Source: an uncultured Aquimarina sp.
GTDB lineage: Bacteria > Bacteroidota > Bacteroidia > Flavobacteriales > Flavobacteriaceae
Length of the DNA: 64,000 bases
Assembly: GCA_947498785.1 (NCBI GenBank)
Contig: CANMLS010000004.1
Coordinates: 1-64,000, forward strand
Direction of reading: 5' to 3'
Part shown: one piece after another, positions 9,401-19,546 of the stretch
How the letters are laid out: each line of letters begins with the position of its first letter
Numbering within the stretch: position 1 is the first letter of the stretch
Position numbers and translations under genes: made by a program
Notes under the pieces: model-generated
The model's input: only the letters and a program-made list of their open reading frames with translations
The model's database searches: none
Told to the model about the DNA's origin: nothing

Positions 9401-10186
9401 TTATTTGGTAAACTTTTTTATAGCTTCATCAACATCCAATTCTGCCAAAGATTCTATTATCATATCTGGTGTAAAAGCATAGTTAATAAGATCCTTCTTT
9501 TTAGAAACCCCAGATAGTGTTAATATGGTATTATACCCCATTTGTATTGATCCTAAGATATCAGTATCCATAGTATCCCCAATCACAATAGTTTCATCGG
9601 TAGTTAACCCTAGTTTTTTTCTTGCAGCTCTCATCATTACAGGACTTGGTTTACCTACGCTGAATGCTTTTTTACCAGTGGCTTCTTCTATCATAGATAC
9701 GATAGATTTAATTCCTAGGTTGGACCATCCTTTTTTCTTTGGAGATGGATCTAGGTTTGTGGCAATGAGCTTGGCACCAGATAAAATCATATCTACTGCA
9801 TTATTAGCCATTTCTAAAGTAAAATTACGACCTTCTCCAACAACCACATAATCCGGATCTGATGTTACCAAAGAATATCCATTTTCATGTAGGCTAGTAA
9901 TTAATCCGCCTTCACCTAAAATATAAGCAGTACCATTAGGTTTCATAAAACTTAAGAACCAAGCTGTAGCCATAGCACTGGTATAGACGTTTTCTTCTTT
10001 GATCGAAATACCCATGCCCAGTAATTTATTTACTGCGTCTATTGGTGATCGTTGACTATTATTTGTCATAAATAGGAACGGAATTTCTCTATCTTGTAAT
10101 GTTTTGATAAAGACATCTGCTCCTTTAATAAGTTCGTTTCCATTATAAATGACACCATCCATGTCAATTAAAAATCCCTTTTTCAT
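9401..10186 (-). CDS. HAD-IIA family sugar-phosphatase-like hydrolase (NagD-like)
   Basis: 261 residues, normal length for the NagD subgroup. Catalytic motif I is DMDG (D8 nucleophile, D10), motif II is TNNS (41-44), the motif III lysine is in VGKPSPVMM (about 178) and motif IV is VIGDTMDTDI (about 205-214). The long cap between motifs II and III marks subclass IIA. It is a cytoplasmic, Mg-dependent phosphatase acting on small phosphorylated sugars or nucleotides. It lies 93 bp after the sugar symporter on the same strand and is probably the last gene of the galactose operon; clearing sugar phosphates such as galactose-1-phosphate is possible, but that is inference from position. Confidence 0.85.
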   Translation of the reverse strand: MKKGFLIDMDGVIYNGNELIKGADVFIKTLQDREIPFLFMTNNSQRSPIDAVNKLLGMGISIKEENVYTSAMATAWFLSFMKPNGTAYILGEGGLITSLHENGYSLVTSDPDYVVVGEGRNFTLEMANNAVDMILSGAKLIATNLDPSPKKKGWSNLGIKSIVSMIEEATGKKAFSVGKPSPVMMRAARKKLGLTTDETIVIGDTMDTDILGSIQMGYNTILTLSGVSKKKDLINYAFTPDMIIESLAELDVDEAIKKFTK

Positions 10187-10279
10187 TTTTTTTTGAGGTT
10201 AAGTTGTACTACAATTTGACCGTAAAGTTAGGGATAAGCAATAGAACTAAAAAGTCTACAGTACAGTAAGATTTTTGGG

Positions 10280-11926
10280 TTAAAAAATAAGATATGTACT
10301 TATTACCAGTATTGTAATAGCAGCACCAGTAATAAAGGCATATTTCCATGGGGTAACATCAACATCTTTTGTTATTTTTTGTACATAATCGGCATCTCTT
10401 GGATATAGCTTTCCAATAATAAGCATGATACCGATATTTAAGACAAATAAGATAGCCATCACATGTAAAAAGTGAGGATATGCTTCTGCCTCTATGAGAC
10501 TTAAAGCAGATTCATCTGTAATGCCAGTGGCAGCGGCATTTGCTAAAGCATTTTTAACCAATATTGGTTTTATTACGAATTGGCTGATTAGATATAACAC
10601 AGAGCCTGATAGCACTCCTATTTTTGCAGCAATTGGAGGTACGCGCTTAGTAAAAAAACCTATCACAATAACTGTTAAAATAGGAATACTATAAAAACCA
10701 CTAAACTCTTGGATTCTTGCGAATAATCCATCTGGAGCATCAAGGATAAATGGAGCAAGTAACATCCCAAAAACACCTACGATAACTCCAAAAACTTTTC
10801 CAGCTTTTACGGATTGTAGTTCATTGGCATTTTTCTTAAAATATTGTTTGTAGAGATCAAATCCAAAAAGGGTAGCACTACTATTCAATACACTGTTAAA
10901 TGAACTTAAGACTGCTCCAAAAAGCACGGCAGCAAAGAACCCAACAAATGCCGGAGGTAATACTTTACGTACAAGTGAAGGATACGCTTCATCGGGATTT
11001 GCTAAATTACCATCAAACAAATGCCAAGCAATAATACCTGGGAGAACTACAATTATTGGAATTAAGAACTTAATTAATGCGGCCAAAATCATTCCTTTTT
11101 GCCCTTCTTTTAGAGTTCTTGCACCAAAAACACGCTGTAAAATGGCTTGATTGGTCCCCCAATAAAACATTTGTACAAGCATCATCCCAGTAAAAATGGT
11201 CCCGAAAGGGATAGATGCGGTTGGGCCTCCTTGTACTTCAAACTTATCAGGGTTATTTTCCCAAAGTGTATTTATACCATCTACTACAGAACCATCACCG
11301 ACCATCATTAATCCAAAAAAAGGAATTAATAACCCTCCTGTAAGTAGTCCTATTGCATTGACCAAATCTGATACAGCAACAGCTTTTAGTCCTCCAAAAA
11401 TAGCATATATCATTCCTATTAAACCTATGGTCCAGACACAAATCCATATGGTAGCACGTTGCGAAATTCCCATTAAACTTGGCAAATCAAACATTGTACT
11501 AAATGCCAAAGAACCAGAGTATAATACAGAGGGTAATAATACAAGAGCGTACCCGCTTAAAAATAATGCTGTAAGAATAGCTTTGGTCTTATGATCGAAT
11601 CGTTTTTCTACATATTCTGGGATAGTGGTAATCCCTCCTTTCATATAACTTGGTAATAGCCATACTGCAGTTATAATCATTGCAATGGCAGCTAAAGTTT
11701 CCCAAGCCATTACAAGAATACCTTCTGAAAAAGCTTGACCATTAAGTCCTACTATTTGCTCTGCAGAAAGATTAGTTAGAAGTAAAGAGCCTGCTATGGT
11801 GATAGCACCTAAGCTTCGACCACCAAGATAATAACCATCTGCAGATTTTTCATCAGTTCCTTTAGTTTTCCACCAGGCGTATACAGCTACTGCCAGAGTA
11901 AATGCGATAAATGAAAGTATTCCCAT
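10280..11926 (-). CDS. Sodium/sugar symporter (SSS family, SGLT-like)
   Basis: 548 residues with about 14 membrane segments. The N-terminal region has ADGYYLGGRSLGAITIAGS and LLLTNLSAEQIVGLNGQAF, the signature of the SGLT branch of the solute:sodium symporters, whose best-known bacterial member is the Vibrio galactose transporter. MVQMFYWGTNQAILQRVFGA is a further conserved stretch. It imports a hexose with Na+ across the inner membrane. It lies downstream of the GH36 alpha-galactosidase with a 107-bp gap and upstream of the HAD gene, all on the minus strand, so galactose or an alpha-galactoside is the likely substrate. No operon-internal promoter is obvious. Confidence 0.88.
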   Translation of the reverse strand: MGILSFIAFTLAVAVYAWWKTKGTDEKSADGYYLGGRSLGAITIAGSLLLTNLSAEQIVGLNGQAFSEGILVMAWETLAAIAMIITAVWLLPSYMKGGITTIPEYVEKRFDHKTKAILTALFLSGYALVLLPSVLYSGSLAFSTMFDLPSLMGISQRATIWICVWTIGLIGMIYAIFGGLKAVAVSDLVNAIGLLTGGLLIPFFGLMMVGDGSVVDGINTLWENNPDKFEVQGGPTASIPFGTIFTGMMLVQMFYWGTNQAILQRVFGARTLKEGQKGMILAALIKFLIPIIVVLPGIIAWHLFDGNLANPDEAYPSLVRKVLPPAFVGFFAAVLFGAVLSSFNSVLNSSATLFGFDLYKQYFKKNANELQSVKAGKVFGVIVGVFGMLLAPFILDAPDGLFARIQEFSGFYSIPILTVIVIGFFTKRVPPIAAKIGVLSGSVLYLISQFVIKPILVKNALANAAATGITDESALSLIEAEAYPHFLHVMAILFVLNIGIMLIIGKLYPRDADYVQKITKDVDVTPWKYAFITGAAITILVISTYLIF

Positions 11927-12033
11927 GAAATAGTATATATTAAAAGTTAAACTAAAGAAATATGCTTACTATAATTTTTAAAAGATACAATTATTTGCCA
12001 TATGTATCATCAAGAGATCTAGGTGCGATTAAC

Positions 12034-13800
12034 CTAGATTTCATTATTTTTTTCTAATCTAATTAATCCACAAATAGGAACTTTTATTTGTACAACACCG
12101 ATAAGAATCATCAAATTAGATTCTTTGATTTTTTGCCCTAAACAATTATATATTGTACAATGATAGGATCCAAAATTTTTAGAACTGCTTAGTACTATAT
12201 TAGTGGCAGTTTGTCCATTTATAATATCAATTTGATTCGATTTTTCATCAAAATCTATAACATAATTATCGTATAAACCGATAATTGTTATGTCTTCAGA
12301 ACTAGATATAAGTATTGGATAATTAGCCAATGGTTTTTGAGGTATAAAAACTCCGTTTAAAAGTGTATTGGCATTTGCTTTCCAATAATTGGTATAAAAA
12401 CGAATCATTAATAATTCATCTTCTGTTGCCTCTTTTAGCAATACAGAAAGCTGAGGAACACCAAATAATGTATTGACTACTTGTAAGGCTTTAATCTCTG
12501 TGGGTTCATCATGATGATAGGTAAACATATCGCTATGCACGGCAGTTTTTCCACATAACATTTTAATATCTGTAATACGAACACGATTCATTGTAGAATC
12601 TCCTGGACAATCAAATGCCCTAAACATATTGCCATATTTGCGCATGGCAGGTCCAGTATATTTTTGTCTAAACTCTATAACTACTTCTGGATTGATAGCA
12701 TGTAATGATCCCATTATATCTGTCATTAAACGATCTACAGCAAGGTTAACCGATGAATAATCTCTTCCGTTTTCTTTGGTTAAAACTGTAGTTGGATATA
12801 CTTTGAATTCATCTATAAAATCGAGTTTAAATCCATCAATATTCCAATCATTAAGTGCACTGGTATATAGGTGAATAAGGTGCTCTCTTACTTCTGGATA
12901 TCTAGGGTCAAAAACAGGAGCCCATCGGTGTTCTTCGGTAAGGAATTTACCTTTGAATTTTTGATATGCCTTGGATTTCTTACCGCAAAAAGGAACAGAG
13001 TACCAAAGTGCTAATTTCATTCCTGTTTTATGAATGTTTACCACAAAATCTGACATTTCAGGAATTCTTTCTGGTTGCCAATCTCCTGTAAAATCATAAC
13101 CCCTGTTTTCATCAATGGTTTGCCAACCATCATCCAAAATTATTAATTCATATCCTAGTTCTGATGCAATTTCGCATTCTTCTATAAGTATTTGAGTATC
13201 TAATTTTTGATGAAACTGATACCACGTAGAATATACTGGTGCTTTTGCAAGATCTGGAGTCTTGATAGGTTTTAAGTTTTTAAAAGTACTCCACCAATCT
13301 CCAGCATTGGTAAGTGATTTAGAAAAATGTTGTTCTTGTGTATCAATTCTTAATTGTGCTTGATAGTTTTTTATTTTATGATGTCTTTCTGTGAAAAATG
13401 AAATGTGGCAATAAATAAAATTATCTTCTTCTCTATATAAAGCATTGAGTTCTGTAGTATGTATAGCATCAGAACAAGCAAAAGTATGTACATTAGTATC
13501 ACTATGGCTAAAAAGAGAAATTATAGGAGAATCAACAGAGATTCTGGATTCCATATGATCTAGTTCCCAATCATCCATAATTCTTTTTGCAAAATCGGTA
13601 GTAGGTTTCCAGACTCCTTTAATGTTAATAGCAGGGATTTTCCATCGCAAAGTAATTGGATGAGGCTCAAAATCTGAATCTGCATAAAAATTGATAGTAT
13701 ATATAGAAACTCCATTATTTTCAGAATTTAAAGTAATTGATACTTTAAAAACTTCAGTTTCTCCAGTCACCTCAATATTATGAGTAATTACGTCGTTCAT
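12034..13800 (-). CDS. GH36-type alpha-galactosidase
   Basis: 588 residues. An N-terminal beta domain leads to a TIM barrel beginning near 205 (PVYSTWYQFHQKL, LGYELIILDDGWQT). The GH36 nucleophile is the Asp of DGFKLDFIDEF (about 325) and the acid/base Asp is expected in FDCPGDSTMNRVR (about 395-405). A short C-terminal beta domain follows. It is shorter than the classic 700-residue GH36 enzymes. No signal peptide is seen, so it should cleave terminal alpha-1,6-galactosyl residues (melibiose or raffinose type) inside the cell. Its ATG overlaps the stop of the upstream lipoprotein gene by one base (TAATG), a sign of translational coupling. Confidence 0.85.
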   Translation of the reverse strand: MNDVITHNIEVTGETEVFKVSITLNSENNGVSIYTINFYADSDFEPHPITLRWKIPAINIKGVWKPTTDFAKRIMDDWELDHMESRISVDSPIISLFSHSDTNVHTFACSDAIHTTELNALYREEDNFIYCHISFFTERHHKIKNYQAQLRIDTQEQHFSKSLTNAGDWWSTFKNLKPIKTPDLAKAPVYSTWYQFHQKLDTQILIEECEIASELGYELIILDDGWQTIDENRGYDFTGDWQPERIPEMSDFVVNIHKTGMKLALWYSVPFCGKKSKAYQKFKGKFLTEEHRWAPVFDPRYPEVREHLIHLYTSALNDWNIDGFKLDFIDEFKVYPTTVLTKENGRDYSSVNLAVDRLMTDIMGSLHAINPEVVIEFRQKYTGPAMRKYGNMFRAFDCPGDSTMNRVRITDIKMLCGKTAVHSDMFTYHHDEPTEIKALQVVNTLFGVPQLSVLLKEATEDELLMIRFYTNYWKANANTLLNGVFIPQKPLANYPILISSSEDITIIGLYDNYVIDFDEKSNQIDIINGQTATNIVLSSSKNFGSYHCTIYNCLGQKIKESNLMILIGVVQIKVPICGLIRLEKNNEI

Positions 13801-14510
13801 TAAGTAAATTTTTGTTCTCTATATTTTGGGGATATTATCTTTTCCAAAATATCATTTTCTTTATTTTTAATTTTAAAAACTCTAATGCTATCATTGTTTT
13901 GTGTAGCAATTACATGTGGTATTTTATTTTTGACAGAAATAATATGAATAGACTGCCTAGGAACTAAAAATCCATTTTCTTGACTTTTGATAGGTATAAA
14001 ACCATTTTTTGATCCTTTTAGATACATCCAGATCATTGCATCATGCCTGTCATAGTTAACCTCTGTAGAAAGATTATTTTCAACTATCAATACATCCCTA
14101 AATCCATCAAGATTTTTGATATCACCTATAATATCTTCCCAGATAGTATCGGTTACCATTCTGTCATTAGAAAAGTAAATGTTTTTATTAATTGATAGTG
14201 TGCCTTTATTATTGTTTAAGATATAGCTAGGGGTAGATTCTGAGTATCTTCTGAAAAGAACACCACCTTTTATAAAAATGCAAGGATATCGATCATCATT
14301 TTCTACAATTGTATTTTCATAATGTCTATTAGAAGTAGACACAGGAATAAAAGTAAATAGGCGCTCATGTTTGCTCTGATTTTTACAGTTAGATAATAGT
14401 ATGATTACTATGATATGATAGAATATTCTTTTCAAAAATATTGAGATTAACGTGTTTTTATAGCCAAGCAAATCAGTAAGATTTACTTGGCGAATAAAAA
14501 CAGAGTGCAA
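13800..14510 (-). CDS. Unknown lipoprotein in the SusCD operon, possibly a shortened VCBS/FG-GAP-like protein
   Basis: 236 codons from the first ATG, but a likely lipoprotein signal starts later: a TTG near 14428 gives MKRIFYHIIVIILLSNC, with the lipobox at LLSNC. The body has IVENDDRYPCIFIKGGV and IWEDIIGDIKNLDGFRDVLI. These faintly recall the beginning and the DxDxDG-type repeats of secreted VCBS/FG-GAP proteins, but the calcium loops are degenerate. It lies directly after susD and is coupled to the GH36 gene. Position in a SusCD locus suggests an outer-membrane lipoprotein that binds glycan (a SusE/F-like role), though the sequence does not show it. Start uncertain. Confidence 0.6.
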   Translation of the reverse strand: MHSVFIRQVNLTDLLGYKNTLISIFLKRIFYHIIVIILLSNCKNQSKHERLFTFIPVSTSNRHYENTIVENDDRYPCIFIKGGVLFRRYSESTPSYILNNNKGTLSINKNIYFSNDRMVTDTIWEDIIGDIKNLDGFRDVLIVENNLSTEVNYDRHDAMIWMYLKGSKNGFIPIKSQENGFLVPRQSIHIISVKNKIPHVIATQNNDSIRVFKIKNKENDILEKIISPKYREQKFT

Positions 14511-14550
14511 TTACAAACAATCAGTCAAAATAATGCTATATCGTTATATT

Positions 14551-16149
14551 TTAATACCCGGGATTTGGTCTTAAATTTGGATTTGCTTGTAGTTCTGGTA
14601 CTGGAATCCAAAGGAGTTCATCCTGTCCCGTAGTAAATACAGCAGTTGGTCCAGCAAGTGATTTTGGATGTCGTCCTCCTGCAATAGTAGAACCTGGTCC
14701 TAATACATCATCAGCAAGCTCCCAGCGTACTAGGTCAAAGAAGCGATGTCCTTCACCTGTTAACTCCATAATACGCTCATCTACTATAGCTTGTTCAACC
14801 TCTGCTTTGCTAAGGGTAAGAGCTAATGGGGTAATTTGGGCTCTTTCTCTTACCTGATTGATAAATGGAATAGCTTCTGCAGTGGCCATATTTTCATTAA
14901 GCGCTTCGGCTAACATCAGTAATACATCAGAGTAGCGTATAATTCTCCAATTATTTCCTATAGTTTGTCCTAGTACAGGTATTTCTGCACGTAAACCTTG
15001 TTCAAAACCAGCATATTTTTTGGTGAATAATGCAGGGACTCCAACATTACCTTGTGGGTCGGTGATCGTATTGGCTACAGCAATATCTGCGGCAAAATCT
15101 TCGGTAAAAGGTAGCCCTCCATATCCAGTTGCTCCTGGATAGTCAAAAGCAATGGTTGCATTTCTTCTAAAGGTATCTCCGTTATCTTCAAATACTTGTA
15201 AGATATGAGGATTAATAAAATGGCCATTATCTGGGCTTAATTCTGGCGGAGCATAATCTATTAAGTAATGACCTTGTGTCCCGGTTCCAGGAATATCGGT
15301 GCCCCAGATAAAATTATCTTGCCCTAAGTACTGAAGTTCAAAAACTGATTCTTCATTGTTTTCATTTGCTTCTGTAAAGTTTTCTTCATATCTGTTTGCT
15401 GGCAATAAAGCATAGCTATAATCTGTTGTTACTGCTCTTAAATCAGCTACAGCGCTAGGATAATTTTTCATGTATAAATGTGTTTTACCGCGTAGCGCTA
15501 TTGCAGAACCAGCTGTTGGTCTTCCTTTTTCTGTTTCTGGCCAAGAGTCAGGTAGTCTGTTGAATGCCTCTGTGAGATCAGCAATAATAGCTTCATTTAT
15601 AGTTGTTGGTGTAGCAGGAGAAGGAAAAAAATCTTCTCTGGTTTTAGGTGTTTTTTCAATTAAAGGAACATTTCCCCAAAGATTAACAAGATACCAATTT
15701 GCAAAAGCTCTCATAAAATAAGCTTGACCAAGAATCTCATTTCTTGCAGTTTCATTAGGAACATTGGTATCATTTATTTTTTCTATGATCGTATTTGCCC
15801 TAAAAATAGTCTGGTATAATTGAGGAAACATATCTGATGACCATCTTGCAATACCAGGTTGACCTTCTAAGGTAGACATTGTGGTATTTTGTTGAAAAGG
15901 AACAATGTTATATGCATCTGATCTAAGTAAAGCCCCAGTATGGATAACTCTTCCCCAAAAGAGAACTGCAGTAATTGGATGATACATACCGTTTACGGCT
16001 AATCTAAAATCAGCATCGGTCTGAAAAAAATCAGGTTCTGCAACTGTATTTGGGTTTGTAAGTTCTAATTGATCTTCATTACAACCATTGATAGATAATA
16101 CTAAGCCTATTAAGATTGCAATTGCAAAAAAATTATTTTTTATTTTCAT
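14551..16149 (-). CDS. RagB/SusD-family outer-membrane nutrient-binding lipoprotein
   Basis: 532 residues. The lipoprotein signal ends in LSINGC (Cys about 23). The SusD N-terminal domain follows (ELTNPNTVAEPDFFQTDADF, AVNGMYHPI, FRANTIIEKI), with TPR-like helices (AYFMRAFANWYLVNLWG) and the SusD C-terminal region (VLLMLAEALNE, RIMELTGEGHRFFDLVRW, then LLWIPVPELQANPNL). It sits on the cell surface as the lid of the SusC channel and captures oligosaccharide. The gene is 40 bp downstream of susC on the same strand. The linked GH36, galK and galT genes suggest alpha-galactosides as cargo. Confidence 0.95.
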   Translation of the reverse strand: MKIKNNFFAIAILIGLVLSINGCNEDQLELTNPNTVAEPDFFQTDADFRLAVNGMYHPITAVLFWGRVIHTGALLRSDAYNIVPFQQNTTMSTLEGQPGIARWSSDMFPQLYQTIFRANTIIEKINDTNVPNETARNEILGQAYFMRAFANWYLVNLWGNVPLIEKTPKTREDFFPSPATPTTINEAIIADLTEAFNRLPDSWPETEKGRPTAGSAIALRGKTHLYMKNYPSAVADLRAVTTDYSYALLPANRYEENFTEANENNEESVFELQYLGQDNFIWGTDIPGTGTQGHYLIDYAPPELSPDNGHFINPHILQVFEDNGDTFRRNATIAFDYPGATGYGGLPFTEDFAADIAVANTITDPQGNVGVPALFTKKYAGFEQGLRAEIPVLGQTIGNNWRIIRYSDVLLMLAEALNENMATAEAIPFINQVRERAQITPLALTLSKAEVEQAIVDERIMELTGEGHRFFDLVRWELADDVLGPGSTIAGGRHPKSLAGPTAVFTTGQDELLWIPVPELQANPNLRPNPGY

Positions 16150-16189
16150 AACTATAATACTTAATTGTTTGTGTGTTACTCTCTTTTAT

Positions 16190-19100
16190 TTAGAAAGAAA
16201 ACTGAACTCCCATTATAAATGTTCTTGGTCTGGGTTGTGCTCTAACATCTAAACCTCTACCCAAAATAGGGTTGGTTACATCTCTAAATCCAAAAAAACC
16301 GGTATCAGCATCAGCTTGTGCTCCAGAAGTAGAACCAATTTCTGGGTCATATCCAGAATATCCTGTGATAACAAAGACATTTTGCATATTAAAGAATACT
16401 CTTCCTTTTTTAATCCATTGTGAACCAATGATATCTGTTAAGTCATATCCTATTTCTAATGTTTTTAACCTAAAGAAAGAACCGTCTTCTACAAAGAAAT
16501 CTGAAGGTAACTGATTTCCTGCAGGATCTAAATTAGAGACTCTTGGGATATTTGTATTTGTATTTGATGGAGTAAATGAATCTCTAACTAATCCAAACTT
16601 GTTATCATCGGCAAAGAATACTCCAAAGAATTTTGTTACATTATAAATTTCATTACCCTGAACACCGTTAAAAAATAACCCAAAATCAAACTTCTTATAA
16701 TTTCCTGTAAAATTAATACCATAGGTAAAATCAGGTGTTGGATCTCCTAAATTTGTTCGATCGGTCTCATCAATAATACCATCATTATTTGTATCTACTC
16801 TTCTAAAATCACCAGGTTGCAGTAAAGCTCTTCTATCTGGATCATTAGCTAAGAAAGGATCATTGTCTATTTCTGCTTGATTATTATAAATACCATCGGT
16901 TTGGAAACCAAAGAAGAAACCAAGGGGTTCTCCTTCTTCATATTTATTTACACGGGTTTGCTCTTCATTAATAATGGGTCCGAGAATCGGATTGGGGGCT
17001 GAGGTTAGCTCATTTGATATTGCCGCAAAGTTAACACCAACATCAAAATTAAAATCACTCTCAGAATTATAACTATAGGTCGCTTCTAATTCAAAACCTT
17101 TATTGTTAATAGAAGCAGCGTTTTGAATGACAGGTGCTCCTGATCCAGTAGTCGACGGGATATCAACAGCTAGTAACACGTCTTCATTATCTCGACTAAA
17201 ATAATCTAAACTAAGTTTTATTGACCTATTAAACATGGTTAGGTCAGCTCCAAAGTTTGTAGTAGTAGAGGTTTCAAAGCTTATACTTTCATCTACCAAA
17301 GAAGTAATCGAGAATCCTTGGGCAGGATTATTGGCAAAAGCAACATTAGAAGTTGGATTTAGAACAGATTGATAGACATAATCTCCTATGTTTTGTGATC
17401 CTAGTTCTCCATATCCACCACGAAGTTTTAGGGTGTTAACAAAACCATCTTGTGGCCAAAAGTTTTCTTCACTTACAACCCATCCTAATGAAAACGAAGG
17501 AAATACATCTGCGTTAAGATCTCCTTCCGAAGAGAATCGAGAAGTTGCATCTCTACGTATAATACCTGTAAACAGATATTTATCATCGAACTTATAATTT
17601 AATCGGGCATAAGAAGAAAACAATCGTGATAAAAACTTACCTCCACCAGTGTTTTCTACTTGGTCTGTAAAGTTTCCTATATTTCTAATATTATTACTAG
17701 GTAACCCTTGTGCATACACGGCAAGCGAATTAAAATCTACTTCTTGTCGTGCACCACCTACAAGAATATCTACACCATGTTTACCAAATGTTTTTTTATA
17801 GTTAAGCGTTGGTTCAACATTTGTTGATAAAATCTCTGCGCGTACTTCAGTAAGGTCATTTGCTTCATTGAGGTTATTAGTTGCATCTGTATTACTTTGA
17901 AAAAAAGTAGGAAGAAAAGTATTTCGGTAAATGTTTTTATAATCTACCCCAAAGTTTACTTTTGCTTTTAACCCTTCGATGATTTCGTATTCAATATTTA
18001 TATTTCCTAATAAGTTTCTTTCGGTGTTTTCGTCATCAAGCAAGTTGGCTTGTGCAAATTTGTTTGTTCCTCCAACACCATAGATATCACCATCGACAGC
18101 TTCAAACCCTCCTTCGTTATTGGGGTTAAATGGATTTAAAATAGGAATAGTTGGCCCTTGATTACCAAATGCCTGATTTCTTGTAAATTCATTTTCTGCA
18201 AATGCAAAAGATTCCTGTATCTTAAACTTGCCAATTTCGAATTGACTGTTTAAACGTGCATTTATTCTTTGAAAATCCTCACTGATAAGAAGACCTTCTT
18301 CATTATAATAATTTGCCGAAAAGAAATAAGAAGATTTATCGCTACCAGCAGACACATTAAAGCCAAAATCCTGAATTGCACCTGAATTGATGGTTAAATC
18401 CTGAAAATCGGTATTTATTCCTGGATCTGAGATATTACCAGCAAGCCCATCGTTAACTCTTCTTTGATTTAGAAATTGAATATACTCTGATCCATTAAGT
18501 AAATCTAATTTTTTAGCTTGTGTATTTATTCCTCCTCTGATATCGATATTAACTGTTGGAGATGTGTTTTTTTTTCCTCTATTGGTTGTAACTATGATTA
18601 CCCCATTTGCTGCTCTTGATCCATATATTGCTGCAGAAGTAGCATCTTTTAAGACTTGAAGATCTACTATGTCTTTTGGATTAAGAAAAACAATATCATC
18701 AACTACAGTTCCATCAATTACATACAAAGGAAAAGAGTTGGTTAATGAACTCACTCCTCGTACGAATACATTGGTTGCGCTTCCTGGAGCTCCACCAGCA
18801 CTTTCTACCTGCACTCCGGCGAGTTTACCTTGTAATGCTGCAGTTGGGTTAGCTACAACGACTTGTGCGATGTCTTTGGATTTGATTTGTGAAATAGCGC
18901 CAGTTATTTCTCGTTTTGATTGTGTACCATAACCAACAACAACGATCTCATCTAGAGCGGCAGCGTCTTCTTGCAATGTTATGTCTATAACAGATTGTCC
19001 ATTTACAGGAACTTCTTGAGTTATAAAACCTAGATAACTAAAGGTTAATACAGCACTTTCAGTTACATTGGATATGGTGTACTTGCCATCGAAGTCTGTT

Positions 19101-19255
19101 GTGGTTCCATTTTGTGTCCCCTTTACTAAGATGTTTACTCCGGGAAGAGGCCCCTGAGCTTCAGTTACTGTACCAGAAACTGTTTGTTGTGCAGAGACTG
19201 AAACAACAAGCCCAAATAAAAACACCATAATACTAGTGAATGTTTTTTGATTCAT
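16190..19255 (-). CDS. SusC/RagA-family TonB-linked outer-membrane transporter
   Basis: 1021 residues from the chosen ATG at 19255, which gives a clean signal peptide (MNQKTFTSIMVFLFGLVVSV, then SAQ). An upstream ATG at 19306 would add 17 residues before the signal and is less likely. A CarboxypepD_reg-like domain (about 27-100, VSGTVTEAQGPLPGVNILVK) is followed by the TonB box/plug (DEIVVVGYGTQSKREITGAI), the plug with VFVRGVSSL and DATSAAIYGSRAANGVIIVT, and a large beta barrel ending in FIMGVQFSF. It imports glycan with SusD using TonB energy. Confidence 0.95.
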   Translation of the reverse strand: MNQKTFTSIMVFLFGLVVSVSAQQTVSGTVTEAQGPLPGVNILVKGTQNGTTTDFDGKYTISNVTESAVLTFSYLGFITQEVPVNGQSVIDITLQEDAAALDEIVVVGYGTQSKREITGAISQIKSKDIAQVVVANPTAALQGKLAGVQVESAGGAPGSATNVFVRGVSSLTNSFPLYVIDGTVVDDIVFLNPKDIVDLQVLKDATSAAIYGSRAANGVIIVTTNRGKKNTSPTVNIDIRGGINTQAKKLDLLNGSEYIQFLNQRRVNDGLAGNISDPGINTDFQDLTINSGAIQDFGFNVSAGSDKSSYFFSANYYNEEGLLISEDFQRINARLNSQFEIGKFKIQESFAFAENEFTRNQAFGNQGPTIPILNPFNPNNEGGFEAVDGDIYGVGGTNKFAQANLLDDENTERNLLGNINIEYEIIEGLKAKVNFGVDYKNIYRNTFLPTFFQSNTDATNNLNEANDLTEVRAEILSTNVEPTLNYKKTFGKHGVDILVGGARQEVDFNSLAVYAQGLPSNNIRNIGNFTDQVENTGGGKFLSRLFSSYARLNYKFDDKYLFTGIIRRDATSRFSSEGDLNADVFPSFSLGWVVSEENFWPQDGFVNTLKLRGGYGELGSQNIGDYVYQSVLNPTSNVAFANNPAQGFSITSLVDESISFETSTTTNFGADLTMFNRSIKLSLDYFSRDNEDVLLAVDIPSTTGSGAPVIQNAASINNKGFELEATYSYNSESDFNFDVGVNFAAISNELTSAPNPILGPIINEEQTRVNKYEEGEPLGFFFGFQTDGIYNNQAEIDNDPFLANDPDRRALLQPGDFRRVDTNNDGIIDETDRTNLGDPTPDFTYGINFTGNYKKFDFGLFFNGVQGNEIYNVTKFFGVFFADDNKFGLVRDSFTPSNTNTNIPRVSNLDPAGNQLPSDFFVEDGSFFRLKTLEIGYDLTDIIGSQWIKKGRVFFNMQNVFVITGYSGYDPEIGSTSGAQADADTGFFGFRDVTNPILGRGLDVRAQPRPRTFIMGVQFSF

Positions 19256-19340
19256 ATGATTCGTGTTTATTGATAAAGTTTTGATTTTAAAGTAGTAAAA
19301 GTGCAAATAATGATGTGCTATGATACACTATGCTACTATA

Positions 19341-19348
19341 CAAATATA
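19341..19348 (-). promoter_or_regulatory. Putative -7 box of the susC promoter
   Basis: The minus strand reads TATATTTG, matching TAnnTTTG. No TTTG at the normal 19-21 bp distance was found, so the promoter may need an activator. It would give a leader of about 80 nt before the chosen susC ATG. Confidence 0.4.
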
Positions 19349-19432
19349 ATGTTTTTTTTCACAAAATTATAATTTGATGTTAAAAAAATAGAGAATATTG
19401 CATATAAGATGTTAAAAAAGTATAGTATTTAA

Positions 19433-19484
19433 ACATGTGATTCTGAAAACACTATCTAACCTTGATAGAAGAAATCACATGTTA
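19433..19484. promoter_or_regulatory. Long hairpin between the GntR gene and susC
   Basis: AACATGTGATT (19433-19443) and AATCACATGTT (19474-19484) are perfect 11-bp inverted repeats; inside them CTATC (19453-19457) and GATAG (19465-19469) form a second stem. It may be the 3' end of the regulator transcript or a regulatory site for susC. No strong T run follows on either strand. Confidence 0.5.
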
Positions 19485-19546
19485 TGATACAATTTAGAAG
19501 AGAAAAATGGTGTTTTCAAGAAAAAGAAGAAAAAAGTTAATTTTTT

